From contig NZ_CAMPHN010000221.1 of assembly GCF_946885885.1 (NCBI RefSeq), forward strand, positions 1 to 6,601: a DNA stretch of 6,601 bases, given 5' to 3'. The notes below the pieces were generated by a model. The model saw only the letters and a list, made by a program, of their open reading frames with translations, was not told where the DNA came from and did no database searches. The DNA is from an uncultured Pseudomonas sp. Lineage in GTDB: Bacteria > Pseudomonadota > Gammaproteobacteria > Pseudomonadales > Pseudomonadaceae. Positions 1 through 6,601 of this stretch are shown here, piece after piece (within the stretch, counting starts at the first letter, position 1; each line of letters begins with the position of its first letter). Both the position numbers and the translations under genes were made by a program.

Positions 1-1050
<1,050 letters not shown>

Positions 1051-1053
<3 letters not shown>

Positions 1054-2103
1054 TTCAGATGCTTGCTGTATGGGGGCCGGACTGGAACGGTAATCCGCGC
1101 GGCGCTTGAGCTGGTACTCACGCACCGCGCGATTATGCGCCTTGAGGGTGTCGGAAAACACATGACTGCCATCGCCCCGAGCCACGAAATATAAGCTTTT
1201 GCCCGCCGCCGGGTGCAAGGCGGCATGAATCGCTTCGCGACCGACCAGCGCAATAGGCGTCGGCGGCATGCCATCGATCGCATAGGTGTTGTAAGGCGTG
1301 GGATCCAGTAAATCGGCGCGGGTGATTTTACCGTTGTAGCGTTCGCCCATGCCGAAAATCACCGTGGGGTCGGTTTGCAGGCGCATGCCAATTTTCAGAC
1401 GCCGCACGAATACCCCGGCAATCGCGCTGCGCTCCTCCGGCACCCCGGTTTCCTTCTCGATTATCGACGCCATGATCAGGGCGTCGTAGGGCTCCTTGTA
1501 AGGCAAACCCTCGGCGCGTTCCCGCCACTCTTCGGCCAGCACCGTTTCCAGGCGCGCGTAGGCTTGTTTGAGCAAATCCAGATCGCTCATGCCACCCACA
1601 TAGCGATAGGTATCGGGGAAAAACCGACCTTCAGGATTCAGCCCAGGCTGGCCCAGGCGTTTCATTACTTCGGCATCGCTCAACTCGTCCAGGGTCTGCT
1701 CCAGCCGGGCTTCTCGCGCCAAGGCAGCGCGCACCTGACGAAAACTCCAACCTTCGACCAGCGTCAGGCTGTACTGCACCACCTCGCCCTTTCGCCACAG
1801 GCCCAGCATATCGATGACTTTGAGGCCCGGTGTCAGGCGGTACTCGCCACTGTGCAGCGGCTGATTGGCCAAGTTGAAGCGCCAGTATTGGCGCAGCCAG
1901 AAGGCATCGTGCAAAACCCCTTCGCTCTGCAAACGATTGAGAACACCGCCCGGGGTTGCGCCAGCAGGCACCTCGAGCAGACGCTCTTCGCTCAAATTCA
2001 GCGGCTGCTGCAAAGCCGAATGCTGCTGCCAAGCGGCAAACATCACCAATATCGCAGCCAGCAGTACACCGCCTTCGAGCAGCAGCAATAGTTTGCGTAT
2101 CAC
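1051..2103 (-). CDS. mltG: Endolytic peptidoglycan transglycosylase MltG (YceG family)
   Basis: A 350-residue inner-membrane enzyme that cuts nascent glycan strands and is thought to set glycan chain ends during wall growth. One hydrophobic segment (about residues 4-24) follows a short basic N-terminus, giving a single anchor with the rest periplasmic. The YceG core is clear: EGRFFPDTY (158-166), then the catalytic region ASIIEKETG (212-220) with Glu216 and Glu218; the E. coli catalytic Glu218 lies in this motif. RLQTDPTVIFGMG (241-253) and a C-terminal LYFVARGDGSHVF (304-316) also match the family. The start is GTG at 2103-2101, three bases after the pabC stop and in the same frame as pabC. 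Only a weak GGA lies about ten bases upstream, so translation probably depends on pabC. The next Met (residue 21) would delete most of the anchor, which favours the GTG. Confidence 0.95.
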
Positions 2104-2106
2104 TAA

Positions 2107-2922
2107 TCAGCAGTCCAATAGATCGCGGGTAATAGCTTGCAGTTTACGGGTGAGCGGGCCAACCGGCCAGTCGCGTGCTTGTAGCGCCCGCACGGGCCAG
2201 ATGCCATAGAGGCTATTGCAGAGAAACACCTCGTCTGCGGCGACCAGCTCATCGAGGCTTATATCGCGAATGTCGCAGACCAGACCAAGAGCAGCGGCGC
2301 GCTCCAGCAGCTCCGCACGCATCACCCCCGCCACACCGCAACGCGATAAATCGGCGGTCGACAGGCGGCCATCCTTGATCAGAAACAGATTGCTGTAGAC
2401 GCCCTCGACGACCCGCCCACCGGTGTCGCGCATCAACCCTTCGGCATGCTCGGCGTCCTGCCATTCGCCGCGGGCCAACACCTGCTCCAGGCGATTGAGA
2501 TGCTTCAGACCGGCCAGTGCCGGTTGCTCGGCCAAACGCGTCGCACAGGGGAATAACCTTATGCCGTGTTCGGCATTGGTCGCCGGATAGGCGGGCTTCG
2601 CGCTACCTTGCAAAATCCGCCGCGGCTGCACCGGCTGCGGCGGCGCATAACCGCGCAAGCCATCGCCGCGGGTCAGGATCAACTTGACCACACCGTCGCC
2701 CAGCATCTGACTGAAGGCCAATAGCTCGGCGCGAACCGATGCTGGATCGACCGGAATCCCCAGGCGCACGCAACCCTGCGTCAAGCGCGACAGATGGCGA
2801 TCCAGCAAAGACGGCACGCCCGCAGTGACCGCGATGGTCTCGAACAGACCATCGCCATAGGCCAAACCACGATCGGTTACCGCCAATGACTCGGCGGGCT
2901 GACCGTCGACCCAGCTCAGCAT
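2107..2922 (-). CDS. pabC: Aminodeoxychorismate lyase
   Basis: A 271-residue cytoplasmic enzyme of the class IV PLP-dependent fold family. It splits 4-amino-4-deoxychorismate into p-aminobenzoate and pyruvate, the last step of the pABA branch of folate synthesis. Supporting motifs are DRGLAYGDGLFET (17-29), GLKHLNRLEQVLAR (138-151) with Lys140 as the expected PLP lysine, EGVYSNLF (173-180) whose Glu should contact the pyridine nitrogen, and LCNSLYGIWPV (234-244). The frame stays open for 40 more codons upstream into fabF. I chose the ATG at 2922-2920 because the protein family starts there (MLSWVDGQ) and because it forms a TGATG junction with the fabF stop. No good Shine-Dalgarno precedes it, so translation is probably coupled to fabF. 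A D-amino-acid or branched-chain transaminase is the main alternative, but the motif set and position after fabF favour PabC. Confidence 0.95.
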   Translation of the reverse strand: MLSWVDGQPAESLAVTDRGLAYGDGLFETIAVTAGVPSLLDRHLSRLTQGCVRLGIPVDPASVRAELLAFSQMLGDGVVKLILTRGDGLRGYAPPQPVQPRRILQGSAKPAYPATNAEHGIRLFPCATRLAEQPALAGLKHLNRLEQVLARGEWQDAEHAEGLMRDTGGRVVEGVYSNLFLIKDGRLSTADLSRCGVAGVMRAELLERAAALGLVCDIRDISLDELVAADEVFLCNSLYGIWPVRALQARDWPVGPLTRKLQAITRDLLDC

Positions 2923-4166
2923 CAGCCAGCGAACCGGCGGAACACCAGGGAACCGTTGGTTCCGCCGAAACCGAACGAGTTGGACAACGCCACGTCGACC
3001 GGCAACGCCTTGGCCTGGTGCGCCACGAAGTCCAGATCGCAACCCTCATCGGGCTCGTCCAGATTGATGGTGGGCGGTGCGACCTGATCGCGGATCGCCA
3101 GAATACTGAAGATCGCTTCGACCGCACCCGCGGCCCCGAGCAAGTGACCGGTCATCGACTTGGTCGAACTGACGGCCAGCTTGTATGCCTGCTCGCCGAA
3201 CACCGACTTCACCGCTGCCGCCTCCGCTTTGTCGCCGGCCGATGTCGAGGTGCCGTGGGCATTGATGTACTGCACCTGGTCGGCGTTCAACCCGGCATCG
3301 CGCAATGCATTGGCCATGCAGCGAGCCGCACCCGCGCCATCTTCCGGCGGCGAGGTCATGTGATAGGCATCGCCGCTCATGCCGAAACCGATCAATTCGG
3401 CATGGATATGCGCACCGCGCGCCTTGGCGTGCTCCAACTCTTCCAGTACCAATGCACCCGCACCATCGGAAAGCACGAAACCATCGCGGTCCTTATCCCA
3501 TGGCCGGCTGGCCTTGGTCGGCTCGTCGTTGCGCGTCGACAGTGCGCGCGCAGCGGCAAAGCCGCCCAGCCCCAGCCCACAGGAGGCCATTTCGGCACCG
3601 CCGGCGACCATCACATCGGCTTCGCCATAGGCGATATTGCGCGCGGCCATACCGATACAGTGGGTACCGGTCGTGCATGCCGTGGCAATGGCATAGTTCG
3701 GCCCCTGCAAACCCAGATGGATCGACAGGAAACCTGAAATCATATTGATGATCGAGCCCGGCACGAAGAACGGCGAAATCCGCCGCGGCCCTTGCTCGCT
3801 CAGGGATTTGCAGTTGTTCTCGATATTGGTCAAACCGCCGATACCGGACCCCATGGCCACACCAATTCGTTCGCGATTGGCATCCGTGACTTCCAGCCCG
3901 GCATCGCGCATCGCCTGAAAACTGGCGGCCAAACCGTATTGAATAAAGAGATCGAGCTTGCGCGCTTCTTTAGCGGACAAGTACTCCTCGACATTGAAGC
4001 CCTTGACCGCCCCACCGAAACGCGTGGAGAAAGCGGAAAGGTCGATATGCTCAAGCAAGCCGATACCGCTGCGCCCGGCCAAAATACCCTGCCAGCTGCT
4101 CGGCACATCGTTACCCAGCGGCGACAACATGCCCATCCCGGTAACCACGACGCGTCTACGCGACAC
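2922..4166 (-). CDS. fabF: Beta-ketoacyl-ACP synthase II
   Basis: A 414-residue cytoplasmic condensing enzyme of type II fatty acid synthesis. It joins malonyl-ACP to a growing acyl-ACP with loss of CO2, and the FabF class is typically needed for extending long and unsaturated chains. The thiolase-fold catalytic set is complete: Cys164 in ATACTTG, His304 in NAHGTSTS, Lys336 in STKSMTGH and His341 in GHLLGAAG. The C-terminal [14 protein letters not shown] (396-409) is also typical. The length matches FabF (about 412 residues). The start is GTG at 4166-4164, read as [12 protein letters not shown], with a strong AAGGAGA five bases upstream; the later Met11 and Met13 would remove the first beta strand. 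The stop shares one base with the pabC start. It is separated from acpP by a hairpin terminator, so its expression probably depends on read-through or on an undetected promoter. Confidence 0.98.
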   Translation of the reverse strand: MSRRRVVVTGMGMLSPLGNDVPSSWQGILAGRSGIGLLEHIDLSAFSTRFGGAVKGFNVEEYLSAKEARKLDLFIQYGLAASFQAMRDAGLEVTDANRERIGVAMGSGIGGLTNIENNCKSLSEQGPRRISPFFVPGSIINMISGFLSIHLGLQGPNYAIATACTTGTHCIGMAARNIAYGEADVMVAGGAEMASCGLGLGGFAAARALSTRNDEPTKASRPWDKDRDGFVLSDGAGALVLEELEHAKARGAHIHAELIGFGMSGDAYHMTSPPEDGAGAARCMANALRDAGLNADQVQYINAHGTSTSAGDKAEAAAVKSVFGEQAYKLAVSSTKSMTGHLLGAAGAVEAIFSILAIRDQVAPPTINLDEPDEGCDLDFVAHQAKALPVDVALSNSFGFGGTNGSLVFRRFAG

Positions 4167-4171
4167 AGCAA

Positions 4172-4178
4172 TCTCCTT
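4172..4178 (-). promoter_or_regulatory. fabF ribosome binding site
   Basis: AAGGAGA on the minus strand lies five bases before GTG. It is a near-ideal Shine-Dalgarno and decides the GTG start of fabF. Confidence 0.85.
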
Positions 4179-4211
4179 TTCTATTTTGTAACGCCTGAGA
4201 AGCGCTTAAAG

Positions 4212-4246
4212 AAAAGCCGCACCCCCATGACAGGCGTGCGGCTTTT
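4212..4246 (-). terminator. Intrinsic terminator or attenuator between acpP and fabF
   Basis: A perfect 11-base inverted repeat, AAAAGCCGCAC at 4212-4222 and GTGCGGCTTTT at 4236-4246, encloses a 13-base loop. On the minus strand it begins 25 bases after the acpP stop and ends in TTTTCTTT, as expected for a Rho-independent terminator. Because the stem starts with AAAA and ends with TTTT it could work in both directions. The likely role is to let acpP be made in excess over fabF and the genes beyond, with partial read-through. That role is inferred; the repeat itself is directly visible. Confidence 0.85.
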
Positions 4247-4271
4247 CCGAGTCGAGAAGCGACGAGTGCGT

Positions 4272-4505
4272 TTACGCGTGTGCGGTAACGTAGTCGATGG
4301 CTTCTTGAACGGTGGTGATCTTCTCGGCCTGCTCGTCCGGGATCTCGGTCTCGAATTCCTCTTCGAGAGCCATCACCAGCTCAACGGTGTCAAGAGAGTC
4401 AGCACCCAGGTCTTCGACGAAGGAAGCGCTGTTGGTTACTTCCTCTTCTTTGACGCCAAGTTGTTCGGCTACGATTTTCTTGACGCGTTCTTCGATGGTG
4501 CTCAT
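4272..4505 (-). CDS. acpP: Acyl carrier protein
   Basis: A 77-residue acidic cytoplasmic carrier that holds fatty acyl intermediates as thioesters on a 4'-phosphopantetheine arm. The attachment site is Ser37 in [11 protein letters not shown] (34-44). Helix I ([17 protein letters not shown], residues 2-18) and the acidic recognition helix II ([15 protein letters not shown]) match bacterial AcpP nearly residue for residue, and the length is typical. The start is ATG at 4505-4503. GGAG at 4521-4518 is 12 bases upstream, rather far, and AAGG at 4510-4507 is almost adjacent, so the ribosome binding arrangement is unusual for so abundant a protein. It lies between fabG and fabF as in other gammaproteobacteria. 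A promoter candidate upstream and a terminator downstream suggest an abundant, partly independent transcript. Confidence 0.99.
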   Translation of the reverse strand: MSTIEERVKKIVAEQLGVKEEEVTNSASFVEDLGADSLDTVELVMALEEEFETEIPDEQAEKITTVQEAIDYVTAHA

Positions 4506-4557
4506 ACCTTGTTTTCACTCCTAATTGAAACAATCCAGGCAGCTGGTCTGCGGCCAG

Positions 4558-4585
4558 TGTATAGAAAGGTTTTTTAGCATTTCAA
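4558..4585 (-). promoter_or_regulatory. Candidate sigma70 promoter for acpP
   Basis: On the minus strand TTGAAA (4585-4580) matches five of six bases of the -35 consensus. After 16 bases comes TATACA (4563-4558), a four-of-six -10; TACACT at an 18-base spacing is an alternative. The predicted start is near 4551, giving a leader of about 45 bases before acpP. The surrounding DNA is AT-rich compared with the genes. It is the best match in this 194-base gap, but no transcript evidence is available. Confidence 0.5.
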
Positions 4586-4621
4586 GCGGAATGCAGGGAC
4601 CCCCAGAAACACTTCAACGAA

Positions 4622-4664
4622 CTGTCTATAAACCTATTGCAGCTTTATAACGGATTTTAGACAG
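4622..4664. repeat. Nested inverted repeats in the fabG-acpP gap
   Basis: CTGTCTA at 4622-4628 is repeated inverted as TAGACAG at 4658-4664. Inside and slightly overlapping it, TATAAA at 4627-4632 is inverted as TTTATA at 4644-4649. The structure lies just upstream of the acpP promoter candidate and after the fabG stop. It lacks a U-run, so it is not a standard terminator. It could be a regulator site or an mRNA 3' structure, but AT-rich DNA gives such repeats by chance fairly often. Confidence 0.35.
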
Positions 4665-4699
4665 CAGCTATGACATTTTTCTGAAGGCATCCGTCACAT

Positions 4700-5443
4700 T
4701 TAGCTCATGTACATACCGCCATTCACAGGGATAGTAGCCCCTGTCACGTAAGCGGCGCCATCGGAAGCCAGGAAGGCGACCACTTTCGCGATCTCCTCTG
4801 CCTGCCCCAAACGGCCCAACGGAATCTGCGTAAGCAGCGCATCGCGCTGAGCTTCCGGCAATTCGCGGGTCATGTCTGTATCGATAAAGCCTGGCGCGAC
4901 GGCGTTCACGGTAATACCCCGCGAACCGACTTCACGCGCTAACGCACGACCGAAACCTTCCAGCCCGGCCTTGGCGGCAGCATAATTCACTTGGCCGGCG
5001 TTGCCCATAGCTCCGACGACCGAACCAATGTTGATGATGCGCCCATGGCGCGCCTTGGTCATGCCGCGCAAGACTGCCTTGGAGAGCCGGTAAAGGCTGT
5101 TCAAATTGGTATTGATGACATCGAACCACTCGTCATCCTTCATGCGCAGCATCAGGTTATCGCGGGTGATGCCGGCATTATTCACCAGGATCGTCGGCTG
5201 ACCGAGATGCTGCTGAATATGCTCGAGCGTGGTGGCAACCGACTCGTTATCGCCGACATCCAGCACTAAACCGGCGCCTTCGATACCGTACTCCTTGAGC
5301 GTTTCAGCAATCCGCTCGGCACCCGACGCCGTGGTTGCCGTCCCGATGACCACGGCACCTTGACGCCCCAACTCCAGCGCGATGGCCTGACCGATACCAC
5401 GACTCGCACCGGTAACCAGAGCAACCTTACCTTGCAGACTCAT
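4700..5443 (-). CDS. fabG: 3-oxoacyl-ACP reductase
   Basis: A 247-residue cytoplasmic short-chain dehydrogenase that reduces beta-ketoacyl-ACP to beta-hydroxyacyl-ACP with NADPH, the first reduction of each elongation round. The Rossmann motif TGASRGIG spans residues 11-18 and NNAG is at 88-91. The catalytic residues are Asn113 (in NTNLNS), Ser141 (INIGSVVG), Tyr154 and Lys158 (NYAAAKAG). The APGFIDTDM segment (183-191) and the C-terminal VNGGMYM are typical of FabG rather than other SDR enzymes, and the location between fabD and acpP settles it. The start is ATG at 5443-5441, preceded by TAAGGAG seven bases away, whose TAA is the fabD stop. The gene is therefore very likely co-transcribed and translationally coupled with fabD. 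Confidence 0.99.
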   Translation of the reverse strand: MSLQGKVALVTGASRGIGQAIALELGRQGAVVIGTATTASGAERIAETLKEYGIEGAGLVLDVGDNESVATTLEHIQQHLGQPTILVNNAGITRDNLMLRMKDDEWFDVINTNLNSLYRLSKAVLRGMTKARHGRIINIGSVVGAMGNAGQVNYAAAKAGLEGFGRALAREVGSRGITVNAVAPGFIDTDMTRELPEAQRDALLTQIPLGRLGQAEEIAKVVAFLASDGAAYVTGATIPVNGGMYMS

Positions 5444-5450
5444 AAAACCT

Positions 5451-5457
5451 CTCCTTA
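5451..5457 (-). promoter_or_regulatory. fabG ribosome binding site embedding the fabD stop
   Basis: TAAGGAG on the minus strand is followed by seven bases and the fabG ATG. The TAA is the fabD stop codon, the same arrangement as at the mltG-tmk junction. It is strong support for the chosen fabG start and for coupling to fabD. Confidence 0.85.
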
Positions 5458-6393
5458 TTCAGCCAGGGCCGCACGGGCGGCGGCGAAGGCATCCGGGGTT
5501 TCCAGATTATGGGTGGTAATACCTTTAACGCAGCGTTTGTTCAGTCCCGACAGCACTTTACCCGGACCGCACTCGAGCAGATCGGTGACGCCCTGCTCGG
5601 CCAGGCAAACCATCGACTCGACCCAGCGAACCGGACTGTACAACTGCATCAATAAATTATTTTTCAGGCTCTCCACATCGGTGACCACCGATGCACTGAC
5701 GTTCTGCACCAGGGCAATCTGCGGCGCCTGCCAGGCAATCCCGGCAATGGATTCGGCAAACCGCTCCGCCGCCGGGCGCATCAAATCGCAGTGCGACGGC
5801 ACGCTGACCGGCAACGGCATGGCACGCTTGGCGCCGCGCGCTTTGCACGCATCGACGGCACGCGCCACCGCAGCGGCGCTACCGGCGATTACGACCTGCC
5901 CTGGCGCATTGAAGTTCACCGCGCTGACCACGTCGCCCTGGGCCGCTTCGGCACAGGCCGCCAGCACATCGGCATCGTCCAGGCCGAGAATGGCCGCCAT
6001 ACCGCCCTGCCCAGCCGGCACAGCCTGCTGCATCAGCTGGCCGCGCACTTCCACCAGGCGCACGGCCTGATCGAACGGCAGGCTCCCAGCAGCCACCAGC
6101 GCGGAGTATTCGCCCAGACTATGGCCGGCGAGAAAACCCGGCTGCGCACCACCTTCTGCACACCACAAACGCCATAGGGCAATGGACGCGGCGAGAATCG
6201 CCGGCTGGGTTTTATCGGTTTGATTGAGCTGCTCTTCCGGGCCCTGCTGGGTCAGTGCCCATAAATCGTAACCAAGCGCCTCGGAAGCTTCGCCAAAGGT
6301 GTCGATGACCACCTGCTGAGCGCCGTGCTCAGCCAACATCGCGAGGGATTGCGAACCTTGGCCAGGAAAGACAAATGCGAGGGAAGCGGACAT
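5455..6393 (-). CDS. fabD: Malonyl-CoA:ACP transacylase
   Basis: A 312-residue cytoplasmic acyltransferase that moves malonyl from CoA to the ACP phosphopantetheine arm, supplying the two-carbon donor for chain growth. All landmark residues fall at the E. coli FabD numbers: Gln11 in FPGQGSQ (9-15), nucleophile Ser92 in GHSLGE (90-95), Arg117 in VEVRGQLM, His201 in VPSHCDLM and Gln250 in LLMQLYSPVRW. GPGKVLSGL (276-284) is also conserved. The length is normal (about 309). The start is ATG at 6393-6391 with AGGGG eight bases upstream. It follows plsX directly, after 106 bases, with no fabH between, which is the Pseudomonas-type layout and differs from the E. coli plsX-fabH-fabD order. Confidence 0.99.
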   Translation of the reverse strand: MSASLAFVFPGQGSQSLAMLAEHGAQQVVIDTFGEASEALGYDLWALTQQGPEEQLNQTDKTQPAILAASIALWRLWCAEGGAQPGFLAGHSLGEYSALVAAGSLPFDQAVRLVEVRGQLMQQAVPAGQGGMAAILGLDDADVLAACAEAAQGDVVSAVNFNAPGQVVIAGSAAAVARAVDACKARGAKRAMPLPVSVPSHCDLMRPAAERFAESIAGIAWQAPQIALVQNVSASVVTDVESLKNNLLMQLYSPVRWVESMVCLAEQGVTDLLECGPGKVLSGLNKRCVKGITTHNLETPDAFAAARAALAE

Positions 6394-6429
6394 AAAATAA
6401 GCCCCTAATGGTTTTATCGCCGGGGAAAA

Positions 6430-6458
6430 AATACACGCCTGGCATTAGCCAAACGCAA
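6430..6458 (-). promoter_or_regulatory. Weak promoter candidate for fabD
   Basis: In the 106-base plsX-fabD gap the minus strand has TTGCGT (6458-6453), 17 bases, then TGTATT (6435-6430). The -35 matches three of six and the -10 four of six bases of the sigma70 consensus, so only the spacing is convincing. A short inverted repeat TGGC-TAAT-GCCA (6440-6451) lies in the spacer. fabD could equally be transcribed only from the plsX side. Confidence 0.22.
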
Positions 6459-6499
6459 CAAACTGACAGTTGGATGACGAGCCGCCGGGCGCGGTCACA

Positions 6500-6601
6500 T
6501 CAAAGCAGCATATCCTCCAGACGCCCATGAAGACGCTGCGGCAGGTTGTTTTCAACCTCGGCCACGGCGCGCCCAATGGCATTTTTAAAGCCATCCACCC
6601 C
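6500..6601 (-). CDS. plsX: Phosphate acyltransferase PlsX, 3' end
   Basis: Only the last 33 codons and a TGA stop (6502-6500) are inside the window; I read them by hand. The tail reads [16 protein letters not shown] and ends in [16 protein letters not shown], which resembles the C-terminus of pseudomonad PlsX as I recall it. PlsX converts acyl-ACP and phosphate to acyl-phosphate, the donor for the first acylation of glycerol-3-phosphate, and acts at the inner face of the membrane. The catalytic part is outside the window, so the call rests on the tail and on plsX being the expected gene before fabD. Confidence 0.8.
   Translation of the reverse strand, partial: GVDGFKNAIGRAVAEVENNLPQRLHGRLEDMLL

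Noticed and set aside
1375..2091. Plus-strand open frame of 238 codons opposite mltG
   Set aside because: It is antisense to well-conserved MltG, with a Gln/His-rich composition typical of a shadow frame and no convincing motif.
2923..3042. N-terminal extension of pabC by 40 codons
   Set aside because: The frame is open upstream, but the extra residues are Arg/Gly-rich, match nothing in the PabC family and lie wholly inside fabF. The ATG at the TGATG junction gives the normal 271-residue protein.
2886..3737. Long plus-strand open frame of 283 codons opposite fabF
   Set aside because: It is antisense to a gene with complete catalytic residues. Its translation has no recognisable domain and is the kind of open frame GC-rich coding DNA throws up on the other strand.
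3792..4577. Plus-strand open frame of 261 codons across fabF, the terminator and acpP
   Set aside because: It runs through the terminator hairpin and is antisense to all of acpP. No domain is visible.
4601..4612. GAAAC-like half site suggesting a PsrA-type fatty acid regulator box upstream of acpP
   Set aside because: Only one half site is present and no inverted partner occurs at the right spacing.
5360..6070. Plus-strand open frame of 236 codons opposite fabD and fabG
   Set aside because: It spans the junction of two certain genes on the other strand and has a low-complexity Ala/Thr/Ser/Arg composition.
6402..6425. CCCC/GGGG pairing that could hide the fabD ribosome binding site
   Set aside because: The stem is only four base pairs with a 16-base loop, too weak to claim as a riboswitch or thermosensor without conservation data.
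6481..6502. Possible plsX terminator just after its stop
   Set aside because: There is only a 4-base GC stem with no following U-run on the minus strand, so no terminator can be supported.

Overview
The window is a compact run of housekeeping genes, all on the minus strand. In transcription order (right to left) they are plsX (3' end only), fabD, fabG, acpP, fabF, pabC, mltG, tmk and holB (5' part only). The gene order, the absence of fabH between plsX and fabD, and protein details (Tmk P-loop region, AcpP N-terminal half, PabC of 271 residues) point to a gammaproteobacterium of the Pseudomonadaceae. Species cannot be fixed from the sequence alone.

Region by region. 6500-6601 holds the last 33 codons of plsX. 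6394-6499 is a short leader with a weak promoter candidate. fabD and fabG (4700-6393) are 11 bases apart, and the fabD stop codon lies inside the fabG Shine-Dalgarno. 4506-4699 is the largest non-coding gap; it is AT-rich and carries a plausible sigma70 promoter for acpP plus inverted repeats. acpP (4272-4505) is followed by a strong hairpin at 4212-4246 that probably ends or attenuates the acpP transcript. fabF to holB (1-4166) then form a tightly packed series whose junctions overlap or lie within 9 bases. Three of the genes (fabF, mltG, tmk) start with GTG.

How the genes work together. PlsX, FabD, FabG, AcpP and FabF are the core of type II fatty acid and phospholipid synthesis: malonyl loading onto ACP, condensation, ketoreduction and transfer to the glycerolipid pathway. 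Downstream, PabC makes p-aminobenzoate for folate, which supports thymidylate synthesis. Tmk phosphorylates dTMP towards dTTP. HolB is part of the replicase clamp loader. MltG cuts nascent peptidoglycan. The region therefore joins membrane, wall and DNA precursor functions in one cluster.

All catalytic residues I could check are present and no gene looks broken. I saw no mobile element, tRNA, rRNA, CRISPR array or novel system. The plus strand has only antisense shadow frames. The points worth a second look are regulatory or architectural and of modest interest.
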